From Rhodococcus xishaensis (GTDB lineage: Bacteria > Actinomycetota > Actinomycetes > Mycobacteriales > Mycobacteriaceae): DNA of 64,000 nucleotides. The stretch lies in the NCBI RefSeq assembly GCF_004011825.1, contig NZ_RKLO01000005.1, positions 358,510 through 422,509 of the forward strand, in the 5' to 3' direction. The notes beneath the pieces are model-generated. The model saw only the letters and a list, made by a program, of their open reading frames with translations, searched no databases and was not told the DNA's origin. A program made the translations under genes and the position numbers. Positions 30,639 to 40,040 of the stretch are shown in pieces; within the stretch, counting starts at the first letter, position 1, and every line of letters begins with the position of its first letter.

Positions 30639-33203
30639 GTGTTCGATCGCTGGGGAGATCTCGTCTACCGCGCCCGCTTCACCGTCATCGCGGTGATGGT
30701 GGCCGGGCTGTTGGCACTTGGTGCCTACGGTTCCAGCCTCGCTGATCACCTCAGCCAGAGCGGTTGGGACGACCCGGGTTCGGAATCCGTGGCGGCCGCC
30801 CAGCTCGCGGACAGCACATTCGGCCGGGACACCACCGGTGACGTGGTCGCCATGTACACCGCCCCCGAGGGCAAGACCGTCGACGATCCGGAGTTCAGCG
30901 CCGAGGTCTCCGACAGCCTTCAAAGCCTGCTTCGAAATCACCCCAACCAGGTCGAGAGGATCAACCTCAGCTACTTCCCGGTTCCGAACACGCCACGGCT
31001 GGCTGCGCTGGCAACTGAGGACCGTACCCACGCGATCGCGAGTATCGCGCTCAAGGGCGACAACGACACCGCGATCACCAACAACTTCCGCGCCATCAAG
31101 GACGCGTTCGACATCGACGGCGTCGAGGTGCAGCTCGCCGGCATGCAGCCGGTCGCGAGCGCGATCAACGACACCATGGCCAACGACATCAAACGGATGG
31201 AGTTGCTCGCGATCCCAGCGGTCGGGGTGCTGCTGTTCTTCGTGTTCGGCGGTGTCGTCGCTGCAGCGCTGCCGCTGATCGTCGGTGGTTTGACGATCCT
31301 CGGCGCCAACGGCATCGTGCGCGTGCTCACGCACTTCACGGAGGTCAATTCGTTCGTCGCGTCGGTGGTCTCGCTGATCGGACTGGGCCTGGCGATCGAC
31401 TACGGGCTGTTCATCGTCAGCCGGTTCCGGGAGGAACTCGGCGACGGGTACGACACCCGCACCGCGGTGCGCCGCAGTGTCATGACCGCGGGCCGGACGG
31501 TGTTGTTCTCCGCAACGATGATTGCGGTCAGCCTCGGCGGACTGATCCTGTTCCCGCAGGGCTTCCTCAAGTCGGTCGCCTACGGTGCCATCGCGACCGT
31601 GCTTTTGGCGGCGTTCACATCCGTCACGATCCTGCCCGCGATCCTCAGCATCCTGGGCCGAAGAATCGACAAGTTCGGACTCAAACGGTTCGGCCAGATC
31701 AAGTCGACCGAACAGATCGAGGCGAGCATATGGGGTCGACTCACCCAGTGGGTGATGCGCAACCCGCTCAAGGTGACGATCCCGATCGTGGTCGGTCTGG
31801 TGCTGCTCATCCTCCCGATGAGCGGCATCAAGTTCGGTGGTATCAACGAGACCTACCTGCCGCCGGACAACCCGACGCGGGTCGCGCAGGAGCAGTTCGA
31901 CGAACTGTTCCCGGGCGAGCGCACCGAGCCGGTGAAGCTCGTCATCAGCGGAGCTGAGGGCATGGAGGTCGGCCAGATCCTCCAGACGGCGAGCGGAGCG
32001 CCGGGACTGGTCGAGAGGTTCACGATCACGGGTCCGTCGAAGGACGGCGTGCAGGTCCTCAAGGCCGGGCTGGTGGACCGCAACGATTCTGCTCCCACTA
32101 TCGACTACCTGCGGTCGATGCCGACCCCGGACGGCGTCCAGGTCCTCGTCGGTGGCACCCCGGCGATCGAGCAGGACAGCATCAACGCACTGCTCGACAA
32201 CCTGCCGCTCATGATCGTCACGGTCCTGTTCTTGACGACGGTGCTGATGTTCCTCGCCTTCGGCTCGATCGTGCTGCCGATCAAGGCCGTCCTGATGAGC
32301 GCGCTCGGATTGGGTTCGACGCTCGGCATCCTGACGTGGATCTTCATCGACGGGCACGGGTCGAGCCTGCTGAACTTCACTCCTGGGCCGATCACCTCGC
32401 CGGTCCTGGTGCTGATCGTCGCGATCATCTACGGCCTGTCGATCGACTACGAGGTGTTCTTGCTCTCGCGCATGGTGGAGGCCCGCTCACAGGGTGCGAG
32501 TACGACGGAAGCCATCCGGATCGGCACCGCGCACACGGGCCGGATCATCACCGCGGCCGCGCTGATCCTGATCGTGGTCACCGGCGCGTTCGGGTTCTCC
32601 GAATTGGTGATGATGAAGTACATCGCCTACGGGATGATCTCGGCGCTGATCATCGACGCGACGCTGATCCGCATGTTCCTGGTGCCCGCGGTGATGAAGC
32701 TGCTCGGCGACGACAGCTGGTGGGCGCCGGCATGGATGAAGCGCATCCAGCAGAAGATCGGACTCGCCGAGCCGATCCTCGAGAGCGAACTGGCCTCGGC
32801 GGACGTGCCTCAAATCGCTCCGGCGAACGCCGCGGCGGCTGCCGAACCGATGACTCAGCCCCTCCCCCAGATAGTGGACGCTCCCCGGGCTCGCTCCGCG
32901 TCCCCGCGACCGGGTACGCCGCGCCCCGATCCTCGGTCCCGCGCGGTGCCCGGGCCACGGCCGCACCACCCCGACGAGGAAGAGGATCTGGCCTGGCTCG
33001 CTTCATTGAGGGCACCGGACCCGGGAGCGCGTCCGACGATGAGGCCCTCACCGGAGCCGCAGCGGGAGCCCGACGCGGACCCGCAGGGACCACGCGGTGC
33101 CGCAGCGGAGACCTCGGATTCGGAGCACCCGGGTCGCCACCGCCGCGGTGATGGTGTCGCGGTCAGCGTGAGCGAACTGCTCGCCCGGCACAGGGAGGAC
33201 TGA
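30639..33203 (+). CDS. mmpL3: Trehalose monomycolate flippase MmpL3
   Basis: An 854-residue RND-type transporter with 12 membrane helices and two porter domains, essential in mycobacteria for moving trehalose monomycolate to the periplasm. The paired proton-relay residues are present: D254-Y255 in GLAIDYGLF and D603-Y604 in GLSIDYEVF. A Pro/Arg-rich cytoplasmic tail of about 150 residues (from about 700) carries an acidic EEEDLAWLASL patch. The GTG at 30639 is preceded by GAGGAG. Third gene of the trmB operon; synteny with Rv0206c. Its end lies 17 bases from the convergent DUF1707 gene. Confidence 0.95.
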   Translation: MFDRWGDLVYRARFTVIAVMVAGLLALGAYGSSLADHLSQSGWDDPGSESVAAAQLADSTFGRDTTGDVVAMYTAPEGKTVDDPEFSAEVSDSLQSLLRNHPNQVERINLSYFPVPNTPRLAALATEDRTHAIASIALKGDNDTAITNNFRAIKDAFDIDGVEVQLAGMQPVASAINDTMANDIKRMELLAIPAVGVLLFFVFGGVVAAALPLIVGGLTILGANGIVRVLTHFTEVNSFVASVVSLIGLGLAIDYGLFIVSRFREELGDGYDTRTAVRRSVMTAGRTVLFSATMIAVSLGGLILFPQGFLKSVAYGAIATVLLAAFTSVTILPAILSILGRRIDKFGLKRFGQIKSTEQIEASIWGRLTQWVMRNPLKVTIPIVVGLVLLILPMSGIKFGGINETYLPPDNPTRVAQEQFDELFPGERTEPVKLVISGAEGMEVGQILQTASGAPGLVERFTITGPSKDGVQVLKAGLVDRNDSAPTIDYLRSMPTPDGVQVLVGGTPAIEQDSINALLDNLPLMIVTVLFLTTVLMFLAFGSIVLPIKAVLMSALGLGSTLGILTWIFIDGHGSSLLNFTPGPITSPVLVLIVAIIYGLSIDYEVFLLSRMVEARSQGASTTEAIRIGTAHTGRIITAAALILIVVTGAFGFSELVMMKYIAYGMISALIIDATLIRMFLVPAVMKLLGDDSWWAPAWMKRIQQKIGLAEPILESELASADVPQIAPANAAAAAEPMTQPLPQIVDAPRARSASPRPGTPRPDPRSRAVPGPRPHHPDEEEDLAWLASLRAPDPGARPTMRPSPEPQREPDADPQGPRGAAAETSDSEHPGRHRRGDGVAVSVSELLARHRED

Positions 33204-33220
33204 GCGGGGCGAGCGATCCG

Positions 33221-33895
33221 TCAGCCGAACATCTTGCGCAGGATCCCGAGTGGGTACCGCGCAGTGATCGACCCGAAGCGCACCCGGCCCCGGACGACGA
33301 GGTGCAGTGGACCGTAGGGCGGCCCGGTGCGGGCCTTGTTCGACACCGAACTGGCAATCGAGTCGATGTCGTTCAGGTCGGCTGTCGCTTCGGGCGGAAG
33401 GATGAGCACGATCGATCCGCAGTTGTCTTCCACGGTCAGGTGGACCACCTGCGTCTGCATGACGGCTTCGGTGAAGTCGAGGGTCGCGCTGCCCATTCGT
33501 GAGTCCAGGAACAGGGCCGGTGGCACGTGCCAACGTCCCTTGCGGGTGATTGTCGACATGCGCCCACGGATGACCTGAGGCTGCTGCACCGGGTGCCCGC
33601 CAGCCCCCGCGAATGCAGGTGCGGGAGCGGGGCCTGGCGCGACCGGCGTGGGCGCGGGGCCCGGTGCGGGCGCGGCCGGCGTGTTCGGGCCGTTGACGTA
33701 TGCGGGATTCAACTGTATGCCCGGCAGATCCACGAGGACGGCGTTCAGTTCGCCTCGGGTCTTCGCAGCCAGCACTGTGTCCATCCGTTCGGTGAACTCG
33801 CCGAGCGAGAGCATTCCTTGCCCCACTGCACGTTGGAGCAGCTCGCCAACGTGTTCACGCTCAGCATCGGACACTCGCAGATCTCTTGCCTCCAT
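33221..33895 (-). CDS. DUF1707 protein with C-terminal LiaF-like domain
   Basis: A 224-residue protein: DUF1707 at residues 1-55 (LRVSDAEREHVGELLQRAVG, then GMLSLGEFTERMDT), an Ala/Pro linker (about 70-105) and a beta-rich C-terminal domain resembling DUF2154/LiaF (ALFLDSRMGSATLDFTEAVM, VHLTVEDNCGSIVLILPP). No membrane helix is obvious. DUF1707 proteins are common actinobacterial SHOCT-like modules, and LiaF-type domains are tied to envelope-stress sensing, which would suit its place between mmpL3 and perM. The ATG lacks a ribosome site and follows a leaderless -10 box. Confidence 0.8.
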   Translation of the reverse strand: MEARDLRVSDAEREHVGELLQRAVGQGMLSLGEFTERMDTVLAAKTRGELNAVLVDLPGIQLNPAYVNGPNTPAAPAPGPAPTPVAPGPAPAPAFAGAGGHPVQQPQVIRGRMSTITRKGRWHVPPALFLDSRMGSATLDFTEAVMQTQVVHLTVEDNCGSIVLILPPEATADLNDIDSIASSVSNKARTGPPYGPLHLVVRGRVRFGSITARYPLGILRKMFG

Positions 33896-33902
33896 GCGGG
33901 CA

Positions 33903-33908
33903 AGGATA
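33903..33908 (-). promoter_or_regulatory. -10 box of a leaderless DUF1707 promoter
   Basis: Minus-strand TATCCT, then 7 bases, then the ATG at 33895. It sits in the 15-base gap after the perM stop, so the DUF1707 gene can be transcribed apart from perM. Confidence 0.55.
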
Positions 33909-33910
33909 TG

Positions 33911-35149
33911 TCAGTCACGGGTCGTGGCCAGCCCACCACTCGTGGACTCGTCGGGTTCGTCGGGCGTCGCCGGATACATCGGTGTGGATGGGTCGACGCT
34001 GACCAGGGACTCATAGGCTTCCTCCTGGTCCTCGGCGCGCAACGACCGGACAGCGGTCTTGAGGAACGCGACGATCGGCACGGCCAGCAGGGCGCCAACG
34101 ATGCCGGCGAGCACGAGGCCCGTCGCGATCGCGAGGACGACGGCGAGCGGGTGCAGCCGGACCGCGCGGCCGAGCAGCAGCGGCTGAAGAACGTGGCCCT
34201 CCAGTTGCATGACGGCGATGATGATGCCGAGCACGATCAACGCGGTCAGCAGCCCCTTCGTCACCAGGGCGACGAGGACCGCGAGGAATCCTGTGACGAA
34301 CGCACCGATGATCGGAACGAACGCACCGATGAAGACGAGCGACGCGAGTGGAAGCGCGAGTGGCACGCCGAGGATCGCGAGCCCGGTGCCGATACCGATC
34401 GCGTCGACCGCGGCCACCGCAACCGTCGCGCGGGTGTAACCGACGAGCGAGGAGAAACCCTGTCGTCCCGCCAACCGAACCCGGCTGCGGGTGTTCTTCG
34501 GAATAACCCTGGTAACGAATTCCCAGATCTGGTCGCCGCCGTACAGGAAGAACACGAGGGTGAACAGTGTGAGGAAGGCGCCCGCGAAGATCTCTCCGAT
34601 GACCGTGGCGGTCGTCAATGCGCCGCTGGTGAGCGCCTCCTGGTTGGACTGAACGGCCCTGACGACGTTGTCTCCCGCGCTGCGGATCTGGTCCTCGCTG
34701 AAGTGCAGCGGCCCTTCGGTGAGCCACTGCTGCAGCTTGGTGATGCTGGCGGTGAACTGGTCGCTCAACGCCGGCAGGCCCTGTACGAACTGTTCTACGA
34801 CGAACGACAGAATCGCGGCGACGACCCCGATCGTGGCGACGACGGCGATGATCACGGCCACAGCCCGGGGTAGCCCGCGCCGGTTCATCCAATCCACGCT
34901 GGGCATCAGGAATGCTGCCAGTAGTAACGCGAGCGCAACGGGGATGACGACGGCTTCGAGCTTCGAGATGACGTACCCGAGCGCGAGCAGACCCACGAAG
35001 AGGACCAGCAGACGCCAGGTCCAAGCCGCGCCGACACGAACGAACGGGTGTACGGACTCCGCCGCCGGCCGTCTCTGCTCGGTTTCTGGTGCGACCGCCG
35101 CACCTGATTTCGCCAGCGTGGGGCTCTCGCGAGGTTCCTTGTCGCTCAC
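33911..35149 (-). CDS. perM: AI-2E/PerM-family membrane permease, Rv0205-like
   Basis: A 412-residue protein with about eight membrane helices and the family blocks AFLMPSVDWMNRRGLPRAVA, GGDQIWEFVTRVIP, VGYTRATVAVAAVDAIGIG and PIIGAFVTGFLAVLVAL. Family members export small molecules or stabilise division proteins; the M. tuberculosis homologue PerM is needed for division under Mg2+ limitation, as I recall. Both ends are polar, with an acidic C-terminus. GTG 35149 is the start. Divergent from the cyclase gene. Substrate unknown. Confidence 0.85.
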   Translation of the reverse strand: MSDKEPRESPTLAKSGAAVAPETEQRRPAAESVHPFVRVGAAWTWRLLVLFVGLLALGYVISKLEAVVIPVALALLLAAFLMPSVDWMNRRGLPRAVAVIIAVVATIGVVAAILSFVVEQFVQGLPALSDQFTASITKLQQWLTEGPLHFSEDQIRSAGDNVVRAVQSNQEALTSGALTTATVIGEIFAGAFLTLFTLVFFLYGGDQIWEFVTRVIPKNTRSRVRLAGRQGFSSLVGYTRATVAVAAVDAIGIGTGLAILGVPLALPLASLVFIGAFVPIIGAFVTGFLAVLVALVTKGLLTALIVLGIIIAVMQLEGHVLQPLLLGRAVRLHPLAVVLAIATGLVLAGIVGALLAVPIVAFLKTAVRSLRAEDQEEAYESLVSVDPSTPMYPATPDEPDESTSGGLATTRD

Positions 35150-35243
35150 TGCGCGGGCCTATCGAGCGGGGGTTTTGCCAACGGATCGCGGACCGACTGG
35201 CGCTTGGACCGCGTGCGCTGCCGAACTGCGAAGCTTCTCCGGC

Positions 35244-35249
35244 TAAATT
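35244..35249 (+). promoter_or_regulatory. -10 box of a leaderless cyclase promoter
   Basis: TAAATT lies 8 bases before GTG 35258, the preferred start of the adenylate cyclase gene, and is AT-rich against a GC-rich background. Confidence 0.5.
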
Positions 35250-35257
35250 ATGGGGTC

Positions 35258-36772
35258 GTGTTGGCATCGTATCGAGCAGTGACGCTAACGATTCGCAGTC
35301 GTTGGCCTCTCTACATGCTTTCGATGCTCGGTGCGAACCTGATCGGCGCGCTGCTGGTGTTCGCGTTTGTTCGCTATGGCCTACCGATCCGGGAGAACGC
35401 GGGGCTCATCGCCGAGCAAGGTCGAAACGCCGCGATCTTCGGCGCCTATCTGCTGTTCGCGGGTGTCGTGAGCCTGACAGCCGCGGCGACGATGTTGCAT
35501 GTGGTGATCCGTTGGCAACTGCGCGGTGGCCCTCCTACTCGCGCCGAGCAGATGGCGGCACTGCACGCACCGCTGCGTCAGGCCATCGTGCATCTTGGGC
35601 TGTGGATTCTTGGCGGCGTGCTGTTCGTCGCCCTGACGGTCGGCGAGATGCCGGAACTGGCGGTGGCGGTGGTCGTCACCGTGTGCATGGCCGCGACGAC
35701 GACATTCGGTTTCACCTACATGCTCGGTGAGCGGATCCTGCGGCCGGTCGCTGCGCAGGCGCTGAGCGAGGGCCAATTCGACCGGACGATGGCGCCCGGC
35801 GTCGGCACCCGCATGGCAATGACGTGGGGGCTGGGCACACTAATGCCGGTCATCGGGATCATCTTGCTGTGTGTCACCCAGCTGAGCACCAATCTCGAGT
35901 TCTCGCCCGGTGCGCTCGCGTGGGCGATCCTGTTGCTGTCGATCATGACGATCGGACAGGCGTTCGCGCTGTCGATGCTGACCGCGAGTCAGATCTCCGA
36001 CCCGGTCCGGCAGCTGCGCCGGGCGATCGAGCGCGTGCAGCGGGGCGACACGGACGTGCGGGTCGCGGTGTTCGATGGCTCGGAGATCGGCCGCCTGCAG
36101 GTCGGCTTCAACCGGATGATGCGCGAGTCCGACGAGCGGAAGCTGCTGCGTGAGCTGTTCGGCCAGCATGTCGGTGAGGACGTCGCCCGACGGGCGCTCC
36201 AGTTCGGTACCGAACTGGGCGGCGAGACGCGCTTCGTCGCGGTCCTGTTCGTCGACATGGTCGGCTCCACCGGCGCGGCGGCTGAGCGCCCGCCCGGTGA
36301 GGTCGTCGAACTGCTCAACGAGTTCTTTCGGGTGGTCGTCGGCGTCGTCGACAGCCACCACGGTTTCGTCAACAAGTTCATGGGCGACGCCGCGCTCGCG
36401 ATCTTCGGCGCACCACTGGACCGCCCGGACGCGCCGACGGCCGCACTGGCCGCGGCGCGGAAACTGCGTTTCGCCCTCGACGAGATCACCGGCTTGGACG
36501 TCGGGATCGGCGTCTCGGCGGGGCTCGCGGTTGCGGGCAACATCGGTGCCGCCGAGCGATTCGAGTACACGGTGATCGGGGATCCGGTGAATGAGGCGTC
36601 ACGGCTGACCGAACTCGCGAAGCTGCGACCGAGCCGCGTCCTCGCGTCGACCAGTGCGCTGTACTTCGCCGACGACGACGAGCAGGCCCACTGGGAACTG
36701 GGCGACCACGTGCAGTTGCGCGGCCGTCGCCGCAACACGCACCTGGCGTGGCCGGTGGAGTATCCCGAGTGA
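35258..36772 (+). CDS. Membrane-bound class III adenylate cyclase (6TM-HAMP-cyclase)
   Basis: A 504-residue protein: about six membrane helices (1-235), a HAMP domain (SDPVRQLRRAIERVQRGDTD, about 245-300) and a class III cyclase domain (about 315-475). All catalytic residues are visible: metal-binding D333 (VDMVGS) and D377 (MGDAAL), adenine-selecting K373 and D442 (YTVIGDP), transition-state N445 and R449. It should make cAMP; the layout matches the Rv1318c-Rv1320c type. GTG 35258 is chosen because of the -10 box upstream; an ATG at 35204 would add 18 residues. The next gene begins 2 bases after its stop. Confidence 0.88.
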   Translation: MLASYRAVTLTIRSRWPLYMLSMLGANLIGALLVFAFVRYGLPIRENAGLIAEQGRNAAIFGAYLLFAGVVSLTAAATMLHVVIRWQLRGGPPTRAEQMAALHAPLRQAIVHLGLWILGGVLFVALTVGEMPELAVAVVVTVCMAATTTFGFTYMLGERILRPVAAQALSEGQFDRTMAPGVGTRMAMTWGLGTLMPVIGIILLCVTQLSTNLEFSPGALAWAILLLSIMTIGQAFALSMLTASQISDPVRQLRRAIERVQRGDTDVRVAVFDGSEIGRLQVGFNRMMRESDERKLLRELFGQHVGEDVARRALQFGTELGGETRFVAVLFVDMVGSTGAAAERPPGEVVELLNEFFRVVVGVVDSHHGFVNKFMGDAALAIFGAPLDRPDAPTAALAAARKLRFALDEITGLDVGIGVSAGLAVAGNIGAAERFEYTVIGDPVNEASRLTELAKLRPSRVLASTSALYFADDDEQAHWELGDHVQLRGRRRNTHLAWPVEYPE

Positions 36773-36773
36773 C

Positions 36774-38051
36774 ATGAGCGATCTTGGTTACCCTGGGCGG
36801 GTGGCACTGCCGGAGCCCGACTCTCGAGGCGGCGACTCGGATCGATCTCGCGGTCGGTTCTGGTGGCTCAAGTGGGTCGCCGGAGGTCTGCTCGCGGCCG
36901 TGCTGATCGGTGAAGGCATCTATCTGTGGCCCCGGCTGCACGAATCGTGGCAGGCCCTTTCGGAGATTCACTGGGGTTGGCTGGCGCTGTGTGTCGCGGC
37001 GCAGGCGGTCTCCCTGAGCGGCTACGGCCGGGTCCAGAAGCAGCTGTTGCACGCCGGCGGGGTGCCCGTAAGTCAGCGGCGATCGGTCGCGGTGATCAGC
37101 GGGTCGACGGCGATGGCATTGACACTGCCGGCGGGTCAGGTGTTCTCGACGGCCTTCACGTACAGGGAAACCCGCCGCTGGGGCGCCTCTCCCGTGGTCG
37201 CGTCGTGGCAGCTCGCGATCTCGGGGGTCATTGCCGTTGCGGGGCTCGCGGCAATCGGTATGGCCGGAGCGCTGCTGGTGGGCGGATCGGTGAGCCCGTT
37301 CACGCTCCTCTTCTCCGTAGCCGGGCTGGTGGGGCTGATGTACGCGGGCCGCTACGTTTCGGCGCATCCCGACGCGATCGAGCGGGTCGCGTGCTGGGCG
37401 CTGATCCGGGCGAACCGGATCCGACGCAAGCCCGCGGATGCGGGGATGGAGGCAGTCCGGGGCATTGTCGCGCAACTCGACTCGGTTCAACTCGGCAGGC
37501 GGGATGCGGCCTTGACGCTGGGCTGGTCGACGGTTCACCGGATGGCCGACGTCGTCTGTCTTGGCGCGGCGTGTTTCGCCATCGGCGCCGATCCGGTACT
37601 TGCGGGACTGCTCGTCGCGTTCGCCGCCGGTAAGGCGGTCGCGACGATCCCGGGCGCCCCGGGCGGCCTGCTATACGTCGATGCCACTCTGATCGCGGCG
37701 CTGACGACGGCCGCGAGCATCAGCGCGTCCCGGGCAGTGGCGGCCGCATTCGTCTACCGCGGTGTGAGTTTCATTCTGGTCGCGATCGTCGGCTGGATTA
37801 TCGTCGCGTTCCTGTTCCGGGGGCGTATGCGCGGCGACTTCGTGTTCGACGCAGATTTCGATGACGGGGCGCTCGATGACAAGGCGCTCGATGACAAGGC
37901 GCTCGATGACAGCGCGACTCCGGCGCCGGATGTGCGTAGCGCCGTCTCTGATCCCTCGAATGTCGATCCCATAGTCGATCCCATGAGTGTCGGCCCCGCG
38001 GCTACAGCGGCCGAGGCTGAGGACCGACCACCACCTCCACGCCCGGAATGA
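36774..38051 (+). CDS. Lysylphosphatidylglycerol-synthase-TM-like membrane protein, Rv0204c-like
   Basis: About 425 residues with 7-8 membrane helices of the UPF0104/LPG_synthase_TM fold (SLSGYGRVQKQLLHAGG, ALTLPAGQVFSTAFTYRET, TIPGAPGGLLYVDATLI). There is no aminoacyl-transferase domain, so it is not a full MprF. A polar tail contains three 5-residue ALDDK-type repeats. It follows the cyclase gene after one base, so they are co-transcribed. Related proteins flip or modify lipids; the substrate is unknown. ATG 36774 has a distant GGAG; a GTG at 36801 is an alternative. Confidence 0.75.
   Translation: MSDLGYPGRVALPEPDSRGGDSDRSRGRFWWLKWVAGGLLAAVLIGEGIYLWPRLHESWQALSEIHWGWLALCVAAQAVSLSGYGRVQKQLLHAGGVPVSQRRSVAVISGSTAMALTLPAGQVFSTAFTYRETRRWGASPVVASWQLAISGVIAVAGLAAIGMAGALLVGGSVSPFTLLFSVAGLVGLMYAGRYVSAHPDAIERVACWALIRANRIRRKPADAGMEAVRGIVAQLDSVQLGRRDAALTLGWSTVHRMADVVCLGAACFAIGADPVLAGLLVAFAAGKAVATIPGAPGGLLYVDATLIAALTTAASISASRAVAAAFVYRGVSFILVAIVGWIIVAFLFRGRMRGDFVFDADFDDGALDDKALDDKALDDSATPAPDVRSAVSDPSNVDPIVDPMSVGPAATAAEAEDRPPPPRPE
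37866..37910 (+). repeat. Three in-frame 15-bp repeats in the tail of the LPG-synthase-like gene
   Basis: Units at 37866-37880, 37881-37895 and 37896-37910 share GGCGCTCGATGAC and encode successive (K/G)ALDD pentapeptides. The unit is a multiple of three, so copy number can change without a frameshift. Confidence 0.85.
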
Positions 38052-38124
38052 GCGTTGTTATGTGACCGGCGTCACGCCTGCTTGCGGAATGACGGCGCCG
38101 GTGCCACCGTTGCAAAGGTAGTCC

Positions 38125-38136
38125 TTGAAGGTTCAA
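38125..38136 (+). promoter_or_regulatory. Palindrome TTGAAGGTTCAA in the YceI promoter region
   Basis: A TTGAA-N2-TTCAA palindrome 24 bases before the YceI ATG, in a locally AT-rich stretch. The size suits a MarR- or ArsR-type operator; the regulator is unknown. Confidence 0.35.
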
Positions 38137-38159
38137 CTACTTTCTGTCTAGGAGTTCAC

Positions 38160-38711
38160 ATGACCACCGCCCTCGCACTTCCCGCCCTGACCTCCGGCAC
38201 CTGGGCCATCGACCCCGCTCACTCGACCGTCGGCTTCACGGTCCGCCACCTGGTGGTGAGCAAGGTACGCGGCACCTTCAAGGACTTCTCGGGCGCGATC
38301 ACGGTCGCCGAGGACGGCACTCCGTCCGTGCGGGCCGAGATCCAGGTGGCATCCATCGACACCAACCAAGAGCAGCGCGACGGCCACATCAAGTCCGCCG
38401 ACTTCTTCGACGTCGAGCAGTTCCCGACCGCCACGTTCGTCTCCACTGGTGTCCGTGCGGCCGGTCCGAACTACGTCGTCGAGGGCGAGTTCACGCTGCG
38501 CGGCGTGACCAAGCCGGTGGAACTCGCGCTCGAGTTCCTCGGCGTCAACCCGGGCATGGGCCACGGCCCGGTCGCCGGGTTCGAGGCCAGCACCACGATC
38601 AACCGCAAGGACTTCGGCATCAGCATCGACATGCCGCTCGAGGGCGGCGGAGCCGTCGTCGGCGACAAGATCGCCATCAACCTCGAGATCGAGGCCGGCC
38701 TCCAGGGCTGA
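38160..38711 (+). CDS. YceI-family lipid-binding protein
   Basis: A 183-residue YceI/lipocalin-like beta-barrel: GTWAIDPAHSTVGFTVRHL, FKDFSGAITVAEDG, IKSADFFDVEQFPTATF and INRKDFGISIDMPLEGG are the family blocks. It binds polyisoprenoid or similar amphiphiles and is linked to acid or oxidative stress. No signal peptide is visible, so it is probably cytoplasmic, as in other actinobacteria. The ATG at 38160 has AGGAG 5 bases upstream, excluding the longer frame from 38055. A palindrome precedes it and a strong terminator follows. Confidence 0.9.
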   Translation: MTTALALPALTSGTWAIDPAHSTVGFTVRHLVVSKVRGTFKDFSGAITVAEDGTPSVRAEIQVASIDTNQEQRDGHIKSADFFDVEQFPTATFVSTGVRAAGPNYVVEGEFTLRGVTKPVELALEFLGVNPGMGHGPVAGFEASTTINRKDFGISIDMPLEGGGAVVGDKIAINLEIEAGLQG

Positions 38712-38730
38712 CCCTCTCTCCCCTCGACTC

Positions 38731-38773
38731 ACGCACCCGCTGCGGCCGCCTCCGTTGGCCACAGCGGGTGCGT
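38731..38773 (+). terminator. Hairpin terminator after the YceI gene
   Basis: A 12-bp perfect stem (38731-38742 with 38762-38773) plus 4 further pairs after one mismatch, 19 bases past the stop. Confidence 0.7.
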
Positions 38774-38908
38774 CTTGCGGTTGACCTCGTACCCGCAAGG
38801 AGGTTCGTCGAACGTACGTAAGCTGCGCTTACGAACAAAACGCCGCCGCCGCCGCGTACACCGCTATATGCTCCCCCGAAATCTGTTCATTTTTCTCCAA
38901 GGGGCTGC

Positions 38909-40003
38909 ATGTTGAACATCCCTCGGCTAGCGCGCTTCTCGGCTGCGCTGGCCCCGGCCGTCGCAACCGTCCTTGTTTCGCTACCCGCGTCCGCGAACGC
39001 TGGCGGGCTACCCACGAACACCGGGCAACTCGGGTTTGACGACACGACCACCGTCGGTGTTCACAACGCGTACGAAAAGGCCACCTTCCCCTACCTCACC
39101 GATGCGCTGGACGCCGGCGCCGCACTGATCGAAATCGATGTGTGGACCAACCGTTTGGGGCTTGGGTGGCGGGTCGCGCATGCCAATCCCATTGGTAACG
39201 ACAACAACTGCGTGGACGCGCAGTCGCCCGAGCAGTTGCGCACCGGCCCCCGCAATCAAGGACTCGATGGCTGCCTTGCGGACCTGCGGGCCTGGCACGA
39301 GGCCAATCCCGACCACGCTCCGGTGATGGTCAAGGTGGAGATGAAGGACGGGTTCAACGCCCCGTCGATCGACGGGTCCAGCGGATCGTCGGACTTCGGG
39401 CGCGGACCCGACGAACTCGATGCACTCATCGGTGCACAACTCGGCGATGCCCTGCTCCGGCCCGCCGACTTGGTCGGCGACTCGCAATCGACCTTGGACG
39501 AGGCGGTGCGTACCAACGGCTGGCCGACCCGAGACGCGATGCGGGGCAAATTCGTTTTCTACCTGATCAACGGAACGGTCGAGTCGTACAACCCCGTTGA
39601 CACCGCAAAAACCGACGTCGAGTACGCCACGCACATCCGGGATCTGGCGGCGGCAGGTGAACTCGATCAGGCGGCCGCCTTCCCGGCAGTCCTCGGTGGT
39701 GTCGGGGAGGCCGATCCGCGAGTGGCAAAGTACGAGGCGTCGATTCGACCCTGGTTCGTGATCTTCGACAGCGACGCGAACAGCTACCTGTCCGAGGGCG
39801 TCGACACAGACTGGTATCGCGAAAACGGGTACCTGACGGTGATGACCTTTGCCGAAAGCGTGCCGCCCGCGATCGACAACAGGACGCCGACCGAGGCCGA
39901 GGCGCTGGAACGGGTGGCCGAGTTGGCCGCTCACTCGGCGAGCATCGTCACCTCGGACTGGACGGCGCCGGCAGTGCTGTCGGAGGTCCTTCCCCGGGCG
40001 TGA
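38909..40003 (+). CDS. Secreted phosphatidylinositol-specific phospholipase C (PI-PLC X-type)
   Basis: A 364-residue exported protein: Sec signal peptide ending SLPASANA (about residue 31), then a calcium-dependent PI-PLC-like TIM barrel. TVGVHNAYEKATFPYL holds the first catalytic His, AALIEIDVW the metal-binding Glu/Asp, and VMVKVEMKDGF and VMTFAES the later strands. It should cleave phosphoinositide or related glycerophospholipid outside the cell. AAGGGG precedes the ATG by 5 bases. It is a single gene with a TATAT-containing promoter region. Use of host or self PI/PIM lipids is possible and untested. Confidence 0.85.
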   Translation: MLNIPRLARFSAALAPAVATVLVSLPASANAGGLPTNTGQLGFDDTTTVGVHNAYEKATFPYLTDALDAGAALIEIDVWTNRLGLGWRVAHANPIGNDNNCVDAQSPEQLRTGPRNQGLDGCLADLRAWHEANPDHAPVMVKVEMKDGFNAPSIDGSSGSSDFGRGPDELDALIGAQLGDALLRPADLVGDSQSTLDEAVRTNGWPTRDAMRGKFVFYLINGTVESYNPVDTAKTDVEYATHIRDLAAAGELDQAAAFPAVLGGVGEADPRVAKYEASIRPWFVIFDSDANSYLSEGVDTDWYRENGYLTVMTFAESVPPAIDNRTPTEAEALERVAELAAHSASIVTSDWTAPAVLSEVLPRA

Positions 40004-40027
40004 ACGGCCGCGGCACCACCATGGGAA

Positions 40028-40033
40028 TAGGCT
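40028..40033 (+). promoter_or_regulatory. -10 box of a leaderless DUF3054 promoter
   Basis: TAGGCT is followed by 7 bases and GTG 40041; there is no Shine-Dalgarno. Confidence 0.55.
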
Positions 40034-40040
40034 GAGCGGC

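Noticed and set aside
29928..32357. Minus-strand frame of about 800 codons opposite the NYN gene and mmpL3
   Set aside because: Antisense to two conserved genes, with Asp/Arg/His-rich translation and no domain.
36774..38051. Gene considered as a full MprF lysyl-phosphatidylglycerol synthase
   Set aside because: Only the membrane part is present; the aminoacyl-transferase domain is missing, so only a fold-level call is made.
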